Part shown: one piece after another, positions 17,248 through 25,943 of the stretch
How positions within the stretch are numbered: position 1 is the stretch's first letter
Layout of the letters: each line of letters starts with the position of its first letter
Assembly (NCBI GenBank): GCA_041740995.1
Contig: JBGSKY010000293.1
Location: 1-46,278, forward strand
Direction: 5' to 3'
Origin: JBGSKY01 sp041740995
Lineage (GTDB): Bacteria > Planctomycetota > Planctomycetia > Pirellulales > Pirellulaceae
DNA length: 46,278 bases
Translations under genes and position numbers: made by a program
Notes under the pieces: generated by a model
Databases searched by the model: none
The model's input: the letters and a program-made list of their open reading frames with translations, nothing else
What the model was told of the DNA's origin: nothing

Positions 17248-17866
17248 ACGTTCTCCTCGAGAGCATGTTTTTAAGCAGCGGTTTCGCTGGCCCTGAAAGA
17301 CCGCTTGCTCGCAGAAAATTTTCGAGCATCGGCAAACCGTGTTCTGTCAAAATCGACTCGGGATGAAATTGAACGCCATAAGTTGGAAACTCGGTATGTT
17401 GAACTGCCATGATGCATTCATCAGAACTTGTTGCCGTGACCTTTAGCGTTGATGGAATGCTTTCCAGCTCGCCAACTAGCGAATGATAACGGCCGACTCG
17501 AAACGCCTTTGGCAATCCTTGAAATAAAGACGACCCATCATGCTGCATCATTGAGTGCCTCCCGTGCAGAGGATCAGGATAACGAATAATTCGACCACCA
17601 AACGCTTGGACAATACATTGATGCCCTAAACAGACACCCAAAATCGGCAAACGTTGATGCAGTCGGCGAATGACTTCCAGAGAGCAGCCAGCTTGATCTG
17701 GGGCTTTGGGACCAGGCGAGATAACAACGGCATCAAATTCGGACCGCTCGATCGTGTCAACACTGATCGCATCGCTTCGAACGACCAACGTCTGTTGCCC
17801 GAGTCGTTGCAAATACCGGTCGAGGTTGAACACAAAGCTGTCGTAATTGTCTAACACCAGAATCAT
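17237..17866 (-). CDS. Anthranilate/aminodeoxychorismate synthase component II (glutamine amidotransferase)
   Basis: A 209-aa class I glutamine amidotransferase that would hydrolyse glutamine and pass ammonia to a chorismate-using partner (PabB or TrpE). MILVLDNYDSFVFNLDRYL is the usual opening; the nucleophile Cys is in GVCLGHQCIVQAFGG; the catalytic His and Glu are in QFHPES. The order of genes, with RFAP synthase two genes downstream, favours the PabA role, making 4-aminobenzoate for folate and methanopterin, over the tryptophan role. No component I gene is in the window. It is the first gene of the seven-gene operon; its promoter should be in the 358-bp region to the right. Confidence 0.92.
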   Translation of the reverse strand: MILVLDNYDSFVFNLDRYLQRLGQQTLVVRSDAISVDTIERSEFDAVVISPGPKAPDQAGCSLEVIRRLHQRLPILGVCLGHQCIVQAFGGRIIRYPDPLHGRHSMMQHDGSSLFQGLPKAFRVGRYHSLVGELESIPSTLKVTATSSDECIMAVQHTEFPTYGVQFHPESILTEHGLPMLENFLRASGLSGPAKPLLKNMLSRRTYDP

Positions 17867-18224
17867 TTGTTGTAATTCTATCGTCGCCTACCGACCCAGT
17901 CGAGCAAGCGGACTCTTGCAGCCAACTAACGAGCGATTAATTTCCGGCTAATTTCCGGCGTAGCCGATCTTGCCAAAGTTCGGTTGCAGTCCGTTATCCG
18001 AAGGCTGGCGACTTCGGCTACGTCCATTGATTGACCTTTCTTAATGCGGCGGTTATCCTCATTGATGATCGCTGCCGAGGTTTTGATTTACTTGGCATTC
18101 GATTTTACCCGCCATTTTCAACCTACCATTGCGGCCTGCTATCGACCCTGACGTCGATTGTGAGCCTTTTCTTCACCCGCCATGTAGCACCATTCTGCAT
18201 GGCGAAGTTACGGAGCTTCTTCAG
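17867..18224. other. Divergent intergenic region with repeat element and hairpin
   Basis: This 358-bp stretch holds the promoters of the leftward pabA operon and of the rightward giant cytochrome/WD40 gene. I found no further gene. From left to right it contains an 11-bp tandem duplication (TAATTTCCGGC at 17938-17948 and 17949-17959), the 64-bp inverted repeat at 17959-18022, and a 7-bp hairpin (CGCCATG at 18178-18184, CATGGCG at 18198-18204) about 20 bp ahead of the start of the rightward gene. No unambiguous -35/-10 pair could be assigned. Confidence 0.5.
17959..18022. repeat. 64-bp dispersed inverted-repeat element, copy B
   Basis: It starts CGTAGCCGATCTTGCCAAAG and ends GGCTGGCGACTTCGGCTACG. 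The reverse complement of the right end (CGTAGCCGAAGTCGCCAGCC) pairs with the left end over about 20 positions with few mismatches, so the element can fold into one long hairpin with a loop containing TTCGGTTGC. It is the same length as copy C at 30510-30573 and shares the left motif CTTGCCAAAGTTCGGTTGC exactly. Here it lies in a divergent promoter region, so termination is unlikely to be its only role. Confidence 0.75.
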
Positions 18225-21200
18225 ATGCCTAGCTGTCTCTACCCGACTGCTTCGAAGCGACTTTGGCTACTGTTGCTCAGCTTCATTCTCACTCACGCTG
18301 GATCAGCGAACGCCGACGATGGCCTGACTCCAGAATTGAAGCCAGTGAGTTACTGGAATGACGTTCTGCCGATTTTTAAAGCCAACTGTTTGGGATGTCA
18401 TCAGCCTGCCAAACTTCAAGGCGACTATTGCATGACCGATTTCCAATCGCTGGTCGTTGGTGGCGAGTCGAAGGAACCCGCGATAGTTTCTGGACACCCA
18501 GAATCCAGTTACTTGATGACCGAAATTACTCCGGTCCAGGGCCATGCTGAAATGCCGAAGAAGGGACCACCGCTGGCCAACGCGGAAATTGACTTGATTA
18601 AACGCTGGATCAGCGAAGGAGCGATCGATGATTCACCGCTGCAACCGCCCATGTACTCAGACGACCATCCGCCGACCTACACACGCGGGCCGGTTATCAC
18701 GGCGATCGACTTCTCTCCGGACGGTTCACGGCTGGCCGTTACCGGTTTTAATGAAGCACTTCTACTCGACACTACTGACTGGAGCCTGAACAGTCGATTG
18801 ATTGGCCTGAGCCAACGGTTAGAGTCCGTTCGATTCTCTCCCGACGGGTCGATGCTGGCCGTCAGCGCTGGTCAGCCTGGCGTTGCTGGTGAACTGCAAA
18901 TTTGGAACGTGCCGGATCATAAGCTGTTGCTTAGCCGCATACTCAGCTTCGATACGCTCTTCGGAATTAGCTGGTCACCGGATGCAAGCTTGCTCGCCTT
19001 CGCCACATCCGACAACGTGGTCCGAGCTATCGACACGACGACTGGCGAACCACGTCTGCGTCAAGGTACACACGAAGACTGGCCAAGGGCCACAACTTTC
19101 TCGGTTGATGGCAGCCACTTGATTTCCGGCGGTCGTGACATGACTGTAAAATTAACCGAAGTTGCCACAGAGCGATTCATCGACAACGTCACATCGATTA
19201 CACCCGGCGTGTTGCAAGGCGGCGTCAACTCAATCGTTCGTCATCCATATCGCGATGAAATTTTAGTCGGCGGGTCCGATGGTGCAGCCAAACTTTATCG
19301 CGTCTTTCGCCAAACCGCCCGCAAGATCGGTGACGACGCAAACTTGCTGCACACCCTGCCCCAGATGAAAGGCCGAATCTTTTCAGTAGCCATCAGCAGC
19401 GACGCCCAGTTCATCGCCGTCGCCAGCACGCTGGAGAATAGTAGTCAACTTCGCTTGTTCCGCTATGAAAACCAGGAAAATGTGCCGAAAGATATCGCGG
19501 CCTTGCAACTTGTTGCAGCATCAGAACGAACCGAAGAGCAACGCAAATTGCTTGAAGCTTACACTCCGACTACGCCAGTAGAATTGGCAAGCTGGGATGT
19601 CCCCGAAACCGCGATCTACTGCTTGGCAATCAGCAAGCTTGGCAAGTTGGCAGCCGGAGGTGCCGATGGTCGACTGCGTGTTTGGGATTGTACAAAGCTG
19701 TCACTCGAAACCGACGTCGATGTTACGCCATCGCAGCCAAGTGTTGGATCAAGTAATGCCGAGCAACTGACTGCTGAACATGGCAGTTTTTTGCAGCAAC
19801 AAAACGAAACCGAAAAACCGATCACCACAGGCAATAAGATTGAGACGTCTAGTTTCAAGTCGCTTGTTATCAGTCCGGCCTCAATCCACTTGAATGCTTG
19901 GAACGAATGTACGCAGTTAGTCGTCACGGCCATCGATGTTGCGGGTAATCCGCATGACGTGACCGCAGCAGCCACCTACAAAGCCCAAAAACCGATAGTT
20001 TGGTGCAGCACCAGCGGCTGGATTGAGCCGCGATCAACTGGCACGTCCGAGCTGCTTGTTCGCGTCGGACAGCTCGAATCGAAGATCGCTTTGCAAGTTG
20101 ATTCCGCCGACGTTGGTCCCGTTGATTTTGTTCGCGATGTCAATCCAGTAATGTCACGATTGGGTTGTAACTCAGGAACCTGCCATGGCTCGCAAGCCGG
20201 CAAGAATGGTTTCAAGCTATCGCTTCGTGGCTACGATCCGCTCTTTGATGTTCGAGCGTTAACCGACGATCTGGCTGGCCGTCGCGTAAACCTTAACTCA
20301 CCACAACAGAGCTTGATGCTTGCCAAACCGTTAGGCATGATTCCGCACGTCGGAGGCAAGCTGATAACCAGCGGCGACTTGTACGCAACCGTGCTGCACA
20401 AGTGGATCGCTGACGGAGCGAAACTTACGCTGCCGAGCACAAAGGTCGTCAGCTTAAACGTATTGCCGAATAATCCAGTCGTTCAATTGCCCGGTGTCGT
20501 CCAGCAGCTTCGTGTCGTCGCGACATACAGTGACGACTCGCAACGTGATGTCACGCGCGAAGCCTTCATTGAAAGCGGCAATACTGAAGTTGCTGCCGTT
20601 GGTGCGGCGGCGACCGTAACTGGATTGCGACGAGGCGAAGCGCCGCTGCTTGCTCGCTATGAAGGCGCTTACGCGGCCACCACTTTAACCATAATGGGTG
20701 AGCGTGAAGGGTACGTTGAAAGCGAACCAGAATCTTGGAACACGATCGATAAACTAGTGGCCAAGAAATGGGCAAGGATTAAAACGCACCCTTCGGACCT
20801 GTGCTCTGACGAAGAGTTCTTGCGCCGTGTCTACCTTGACTTGATCGGCTTGCCACCAACAGTCGAGCAATATCACGATTTCGTTCAATCTGACAACGCG
20901 GCTTCAACATCTTCTGATTCGCCAATTGGTGACATTTCCGCTCGTCGGAATGCGGTGATTGATGAGCTGATTTCTAGCAAACAATATGTCGAACATTGGA
21001 CGAATAAATGGAGCGACCTGTTGCAAGTGAACAGTAAATTTCTTGGTAAGCCGGGCGCGATTCTTTTGCGTGATTGGATCGCAAAGCAAATTGCTGACAA
21101 TCGACCTTACAACGAATTCGCGCATGAGATTCTCACCGCTAGCGGTTCAAACCGCGAGAATCCAGCGGCAGCCTATTTCAAAATTTTGCGCACGCCCGAA

Positions 21201-23390
21201 GAGCTTCTCGAAAACACCACTCACTTGTTCTTGGCCGTGCGCTTCAATTGCAACAAATGCCACGATCACCCTTTTGAACGATGGACCCAAGACCAGTATT
21301 ACCAGACGGCCGCATATTTTACTCAGATCGAACTCAATAAGGATGAGGCTAGCGGCGCAGAGACGATTGGCGGAACGGCTGTCGAAGGGGCCAAACCGCT
21401 CTACGAAGTAGTCTCAGATAAAACGAGCGGCGAAATGAAGCATTTGCGAACAAGTGAAACAGTCAAGCCAACGTTCCCTTTCCAATGTAAAGTCAAAACA
21501 AGCGAATCAGCCAGCCGTCGTCAACAGTTCGCCGATTGGGCTACCGACGCAAGCAATCCGTATTTCGCGCGGAGCTATGTCAATCGCTTGTGGGGCTATC
21601 TTTTGGGCACAGGATTGATTGAACCGATCGATGATATTCGGGCGGGCAATCCGGCGAGTAACCCTGAGCTGCTGGCGTATCTTGAACGCGAGTTCATCGA
21701 CAGCGGTTTCGACGTCCAACATATTATTCGGATAATTTGCCAAAGCCGTGTCTATCAACTTTCGGTCGCATCCAATCGCTGGAATGCGGACGATGATCGA
21801 AATTACTCACACGCCAAAGCTAGGCGGCTGCCTGCAGAAGTTCTTTACGATGCAATTCATCAAGTGACCGGCTCGATTTCGAAGTTACCTGGACTCGCCG
21901 AGGGAACACGTGCTGCAAGCCTAGCAGATGCCGATTCTGGTTTGCCCGATGGATTTCTCAACAACCTCGGGCGACCGGCTCGCGAAAGTGCCTGTGAATG
22001 TGAACGTTCAAGTGACTTGCGACTGGGCTCGATAATGGCTTTGGTCAGCGGGCCAACGATTGGTCAAGCAATCGCGAAACCAGACAACGCACTACATCGA
22101 CTGACAAATGATCAGCAAGATGATCGGCTGTTGGTCAGAGAGATTTATCTTCGCGTACTCAATCGTGAACCATCGCTTGAAGAAATCGACATTGCGTTAG
22201 GCATCTTCCCGAAGATTCATGACGACAATGAACGGCTACAAGCCAACCTCGTGAAACAAGAAAGCCAATGGGCAATCCAGCGAGAGCACCGCGAATCCGA
22301 ACGCATGGCCGCGCTTGCGAAAGCGAATATCGAGCTTGCTGATCGGACCGAAGCGATGAAGCCCGAACGCGAACTTTTGGAACAATCGCGAAAGGAACGT
22401 ATCGCAATCGCAGAATCTAACCTTGAGGCTCGTCACGAAGTTTTAAGGGTAGCTTTGCCGACTTACTTGGAGGGCAAACATTCCGATACCCAATGGCATC
22501 TGGTCGTGCCAGAAAAAATGAAGTCGACGAACCAAGCGACTTTGGCTGTGCAAGCGGATCGATCAATTAAAGTTTCCGGCAATTCGGAAAAGACAACTTA
22601 CATAATCGACTCTTTAACGCTTCTGCCGACCCTGACCGCATTCCGCTTAGAAGCCCTTAAAGCATCTGAGTTGCCAGGCGGCGGGCCTGGATTGGCAAGC
22701 AATGGGAATTTTGTCGTAACCGAAATTGAATTGTATGCCGGCCCTGCGTCGCAACCTGATTTGATGAAGCAAATCAAACTGAAAAGTGGACTAAGCGATT
22801 TCGATCAGGAAGGCTATTCGGCTGCGGCAGCAATTGATGGTCGCGACAAAGATCAAGGTGGTTGGGCAATCAGCGATGCAGGCGGCAGCGAACATTGGGC
22901 CGTCTTTGCGCTCGAACAATCGCTAGCGCTACCACCAGACTGGTCGCTGCAATTTCGAATCCACCAATTTCACAATGCAACGGAACACCGTTTGGCCCAT
23001 TTTCGCATCAGCATCACAGATGCAAGCGGTGACGTTCCAATCGGATTGAGTGAGAGTCTTGAAGCCATTGCGCGGACGCCTGTAGAACAACGTGAAGCGA
23101 GTTCGCAGAATGACGCTTACGAATACTACCGACGCATCGACGCGGAAACAAAGCAGCTCAAGGCGGCCCTCAATCTTGCCAAACAAGCCATACCGCCGGA
23201 CGATATTCTGACTGCGATTCAAACGCGCGTAAAGCGACTTGAAATACGAACGCCGGACGATCCATCAATCGTTCGAATGCGTAGCGACGCGGCCGAGAGT
23301 AAGGCTCAATCCGAAAACATCAGAGTTACCGCCGCCGAAGATTTGACATGGGCACTAATCAACAGCCCCGCTTTTCTCTTCAACCATTAA
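18225..23390 (+). CDS. Giant exported cytochrome c/WD40/Ig-like/DUF1549-DUF1553 protein
   Basis: A 1722-aa protein from ATG 18225; the frame opens at a TTG at 18129, but this ATG gives a signal peptide (KRLWLLLLSFILTHAGSANA). Domains in order: a planctomycete cytochrome c-type domain with heme motif CLGCH (55-59), WD40 repeats (about 140-520), a linker, a bacterial Ig-like region with a second CNSGTCHG motif near 647, another Ig-like region (about 750-830), DUF1549 (about 845-1030, with CNKCH near 1009) and the first part of DUF1553 (about 1105-1330). After LLVREIYLRVLNREPS the chain leaves DUF1553 for a charged coiled coil (about 1350-1410) and a beta-rich, carbohydrate-binding-like domain (about 1455-1600), then closes with DLTWALINSPAFLFNH, the normal DUF1553 end. 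The family is typical of planctomycetes; a role in polymer uptake or breakdown has been proposed but not proven. The DUF1501 gene follows after 31 bp. Confidence 0.92.
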   Translation: MPSCLYPTASKRLWLLLLSFILTHAGSANADDGLTPELKPVSYWNDVLPIFKANCLGCHQPAKLQGDYCMTDFQSLVVGGESKEPAIVSGHPESSYLMTEITPVQGHAEMPKKGPPLANAEIDLIKRWISEGAIDDSPLQPPMYSDDHPPTYTRGPVITAIDFSPDGSRLAVTGFNEALLLDTTDWSLNSRLIGLSQRLESVRFSPDGSMLAVSAGQPGVAGELQIWNVPDHKLLLSRILSFDTLFGISWSPDASLLAFATSDNVVRAIDTTTGEPRLRQGTHEDWPRATTFSVDGSHLISGGRDMTVKLTEVATERFIDNVTSITPGVLQGGVNSIVRHPYRDEILVGGSDGAAKLYRVFRQTARKIGDDANLLHTLPQMKGRIFSVAISSDAQFIAVASTLENSSQLRLFRYENQENVPKDIAALQLVAASERTEEQRKLLEAYTPTTPVELASWDVPETAIYCLAISKLGKLAAGGADGRLRVWDCTKLSLETDVDVTPSQPSVGSSNAEQLTAEHGSFLQQQNETEKPITTGNKIETSSFKSLVISPASIHLNAWNECTQLVVTAIDVAGNPHDVTAAATYKAQKPIVWCSTSGWIEPRSTGTSELLVRVGQLESKIALQVDSADVGPVDFVRDVNPVMSRLGCNSGTCHGSQAGKNGFKLSLRGYDPLFDVRALTDDLAGRRVNLNSPQQSLMLAKPLGMIPHVGGKLITSGDLYATVLHKWIADGAKLTLPSTKVVSLNVLPNNPVVQLPGVVQQLRVVATYSDDSQRDVTREAFIESGNTEVAAVGAAATVTGLRRGEAPLLARYEGAYAATTLTIMGEREGYVESEPESWNTIDKLVAKKWARIKTHPSDLCSDEEFLRRVYLDLIGLPPTVEQYHDFVQSDNAASTSSDSPIGDISARRNAVIDELISSKQYVEHWTNKWSDLLQVNSKFLGKPGAILLRDWIAKQIADNRPYNEFAHEILTASGSNRENPAAAYFKILRTPEELLENTTHLFLAVRFNCNKCHDHPFERWTQDQYYQTAAYFTQIELNKDEASGAETIGGTAVEGAKPLYEVVSDKTSGEMKHLRTSETVKPTFPFQCKVKTSESASRRQQFADWATDASNPYFARSYVNRLWGYLLGTGLIEPIDDIRAGNPASNPELLAYLEREFIDSGFDVQHIIRIICQSRVYQLSVASNRWNADDDRNYSHAKARRLPAEVLYDAIHQVTGSISKLPGLAEGTRAASLADADSGLPDGFLNNLGRPARESACECERSSDLRLGSIMALVSGPTIGQAIAKPDNALHRLTNDQQDDRLLVREIYLRVLNREPSLEEIDIALGIFPKIHDDNERLQANLVKQESQWAIQREHRESERMAALAKANIELADRTEAMKPERELLEQSRKERIAIAESNLEARHEVLRVALPTYLEGKHSDTQWHLVVPEKMKSTNQATLAVQADRSIKVSGNSEKTTYIIDSLTLLPTLTAFRLEALKASELPGGGPGLASNGNFVVTEIELYAGPASQPDLMKQIKLKSGLSDFDQEGYSAAAAIDGRDKDQGGWAISDAGGSEHWAVFALEQSLALPPDWSLQFRIHQFHNATEHRLAHFRISITDASGDVPIGLSESLEAIARTPVEQREASSQNDAYEYYRRIDAETKQLKAALNLAKQAIPPDDILTAIQTRVKRLEIRTPDDPSIVRMRSDAAESKAQSENIRVTAAEDLTWALINSPAFLFNH

Positions 23391-23421
23391 AACTCTCAAC
23401 TTCCCCCCTCGAGGTCCAAAA

Positions 23422-24888
23422 ATGTTTCGCTTACAAGGTGCTCTTGGTCGCGATGTCTGCGATCGCCATGTTGGTCCGTCTCGTCGCGATGTAATGAGAA
23501 TTGGCGGAGCAGGCATGTTGGGGATGTCGTTGGGCAGCTTACTGCGAATGCAAAGTTCTTCAGCAGATTCAACGAATGGTGCACCGGGTTGGAACAAAGC
23601 AAAAAGTGTGATCCTGGTTTACCTGCAAGGCGGTCCAAGTCACATCGATTTGTGGGACCCAAAAGAAAACGTGCCCGATAACGTGCGCAGTGTTTTCAAG
23701 CCGATCAGCACGAAAATACCTGGCATTCAGTACACCGAGAATCTGCCCAAGCTCAGCCAACTGAACGATCGTTTCACAATGATCCGCTCGATGAGCTATA
23801 CGCCTAATGGCCTGTTCAATCATACTGCCGCAATCTATCAAATGATGACTGGTTATACGACAGACAAAGTTAGTGCTTCTGGTCAGCTTGAGCCGCCGAC
23901 GCCGAAGGACTTTCCTAATTTTGGCTCGAACCTTGTCCGCTTGCGACCGGCCGATGAACCGATGTTGCCGTTTGTCATGTTGCCACGACCGCTGCAAGAA
24001 TCCAACGTCGTCGGCAAGGGAGGAACGGCTGGTTTTCTGGGCAAAGCATACGACCCGTATACGCTTTATCCCGATGGCGATGATATGGACATGGAGAAGA
24101 TGGAACGCATCAGCGTAGCCGATTTGCAACTTAGACCGGAGGTCTTTGCCGTACGACTTCAGCGCCGCGCTGATCTTCGCGATTTGATCAATCAAAAAAT
24201 GCCGACGATTAACGCGGCCGTTGAGAATTACCAACTAGACGAGTATTTTGATCAAGCCCTTTCTTTAATCGTGTCCGGCAAGGCCCGCGATGCGTTCGGC
24301 CTCGGTTCTGAACCCGATATTCTCCGCGACGCCTATGGTCGCAACACTTTTGGGCAAAGCTGCTTGCTGGCGCGGCGTTTGGTCGAAGCGGGCACACGAG
24401 TAGTGGAAGTCATCTGGCCCAAGGTTGCCAATAGCGACAACCACTCTTGGGACCATCATGTGGAACTTTCAAAACGAATGAAGAACCAGTCTGCACCAAT
24501 GTTAGACGCTGGACTTTCAACTCTGATTGAAGACTTGGATCAGCGTGGCATGCTGGACGAGACACTGGTCGTCGCAGTCGGTGAATTTGGACGATCTCCG
24601 CAACGCGGTGTCAGTACAAGCGGCAATAATAATCAGGACGATGGTCGCGATCACTGGCCGTATTGCTATACCGCCGTTATGGCCGGCGCTGGAATCAAAC
24701 GCGGTTACGTTCATGGCGAAAGTGACAAGACTGCTAGTGCGCCAATTTCCGATCCAGTCCATCCAACCGAACTTTTGGCGACCATTTACCACGCTTTCGG
24801 GATCGATCCGGAAACCATTGTCTATAATCATCTCAATCAACCGCGTGAGTTAGTCAAAGGCCAAGCGGTCACAAAATTGTTTTCTTAA
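23422..24888 (+). CDS. DUF1501-family Tat-exported protein
   Basis: A 488-aa protein of the alkaline-phosphatase-like DUF1501 family. The N-terminus carries a twin-arginine signal, SRRDVMRIGGAGMLGMSLGSLL, with Arg21-Arg22. Core motifs include SVILVYLQGGPSHIDLWDPK, RFTMIRSMSY, FNHTAAIYQMMTGYT and, late in the chain, VVAVGEFGRSP followed by GRDHWPYCYTAVMAGAGIKRG, which corresponds to the metal-site end of the sulfatase/phosphatase fold. The catalytic activity of the family is not established. DUF1501 genes almost always follow DUF1549/DUF1553 genes in planctomycetes, and here the gap is 31 bp, so the pair should act as one exported system. Confidence 0.92.
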   Translation: MFRLQGALGRDVCDRHVGPSRRDVMRIGGAGMLGMSLGSLLRMQSSSADSTNGAPGWNKAKSVILVYLQGGPSHIDLWDPKENVPDNVRSVFKPISTKIPGIQYTENLPKLSQLNDRFTMIRSMSYTPNGLFNHTAAIYQMMTGYTTDKVSASGQLEPPTPKDFPNFGSNLVRLRPADEPMLPFVMLPRPLQESNVVGKGGTAGFLGKAYDPYTLYPDGDDMDMEKMERISVADLQLRPEVFAVRLQRRADLRDLINQKMPTINAAVENYQLDEYFDQALSLIVSGKARDAFGLGSEPDILRDAYGRNTFGQSCLLARRLVEAGTRVVEVIWPKVANSDNHSWDHHVELSKRMKNQSAPMLDAGLSTLIEDLDQRGMLDETLVVAVGEFGRSPQRGVSTSGNNNQDDGRDHWPYCYTAVMAGAGIKRGYVHGESDKTASAPISDPVHPTELLATIYHAFGIDPETIVYNHLNQPRELVKGQAVTKLFS

Positions 24889-24908
24889 ACGATCGACTTA
24901 TCGACTTC

Positions 24909-25928
24909 ATGAATCATCAGCCCAAGCCGTCCGACTTGCAACTCGCGACGGAACTTCGTCAGGAAATGCAAGACGTCCTGACAGCGATCCATAGCAAAGT
25001 CGTCGGCCAACAAGAAACGCTTGAACAATTGCTCATCGCGTTGCTCGCAGGCGGTCACTGTTTACTCGAAGGTGCGCCGGGTTTGGCAAAGACGTTGATG
25101 GTCCGCTCGCTTTCACAGGCGATGCATCTAAAGTTCTCGCGAGTTCAATTTACGCCAGACTTGATGCCGTCCGATATTATTGGCACTGACATAATCCAAG
25201 AGTCGCATGAACACGGTGGTCGCAAACTCGTTTTCCAAAGCGGTCCCATTTTTACTCAAATCCTATTGGCGGACGAAATCAATCGAACGCCACCCAAAAC
25301 GCAAGCTGCGCTTTTAGAAGCAATGCAGGAACATTCAGTCACTGTCGGTCGTGAAACGTATCGACTGCCAGAACCGTTTTTCGTTCTTGCCACACAGAAC
25401 CCAATCGAGCAAGAAGGGACATACCCATTGCCCGAAGCGCAACGGGATCGTTTCCTACTCCAGATCATTGTTGGGTACCCGTCCAGGCAAGATGAGTCGA
25501 TGATCATGGATCTCACGACCGGCAATATTGAAAACGAAATTGAACCGATGATCGAGGCTGAACAGTTGCTGCGGTATCAACGACTCGTTCGTGACGTTCC
25601 ACTGCCGGACAACGTTAAGAACTTAATTCTCGATTTTGTTAGGATTCTGCGCCCCTCAGAAAACGACTCACCCGATTGGGTAAAAGACTGCATTCAGTGG
25701 GGGCCTGGGCCGCGAGCGTGTCAACATTTGGCGCTCGCCGGCAAGGCTCGCGCGCTTCTTAAAGGTCGAACCGTAGTCAGCGTCGCTGATGTGCAAGCAC
25801 TAGCTCTGCCTGTCTTACGGCATCGAATCGTGATCTCTTTTTCGGCCAGTGCACAAGGACTGACACCCGACGCAATCCTGACCAAAGCTTGGACACAAGT
25901 TGCGCCCAAGCAGGTCAATGCGCTCTAG
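24909..25928 (+). CDS. MoxR-family AAA+ ATPase
   Basis: A 339-aa cytoplasmic ATPase of the MoxR/RavA branch, thought to act as a chaperone in maturation of metal- or surface-protein complexes. Walker A GAPGLAKT, the pre-sensor block RVQFTPDLMPSDIIGTDI, Walker B ILLADEINRTPPKTQAALLEAMQE, sensor 1 FFVLATQNPIEQEGTYPLPEAQRDRF and the C-terminal lid WGPGPRACQHLALAGKARALL are all intact. Typical MoxR genes are followed by DUF58 and VWA-domain genes; here the next gene is on the other strand (15 bp between stops), so this copy lacks its usual partners. It starts 20 bp after the DUF1501 gene and may serve that exported system. Confidence 0.94.
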   Translation: MNHQPKPSDLQLATELRQEMQDVLTAIHSKVVGQQETLEQLLIALLAGGHCLLEGAPGLAKTLMVRSLSQAMHLKFSRVQFTPDLMPSDIIGTDIIQESHEHGGRKLVFQSGPIFTQILLADEINRTPPKTQAALLEAMQEHSVTVGRETYRLPEPFFVLATQNPIEQEGTYPLPEAQRDRFLLQIIVGYPSRQDESMIMDLTTGNIENEIEPMIEAEQLLRYQRLVRDVPLPDNVKNLILDFVRILRPSENDSPDWVKDCIQWGPGPRACQHLALAGKARALLKGRTVVSVADVQALALPVLRHRIVISFSASAQGLTPDAILTKAWTQVAPKQVNAL

Positions 25929-25943
25929 ACAGTCAATGTCGAT

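Noticed and set aside
18129..18224. A TTG-initiated N-terminal extension of the giant cytochrome/WD40 protein
   Set aside because: It would place 32 polar residues before the signal peptide; ATG 18225 gives a normal leader.
23569..24234. A 221-codon leftward frame inside the DUF1501 gene
   Set aside because: It lies wholly antisense to a gene with clear family motifs, and its sequence is rich in Arg, His and Ile as expected for a reverse-strand shadow.
11715..25928. PQQ-type propeller, a MoxR ATPase and H4MPT genes taken as evidence of methanol oxidation
   Set aside because: The propeller lacks methanol dehydrogenase features such as the vicinal disulfide, MoxR is a broad family despite its name, and H4MPT genes in planctomycetes occur without methylotrophy.
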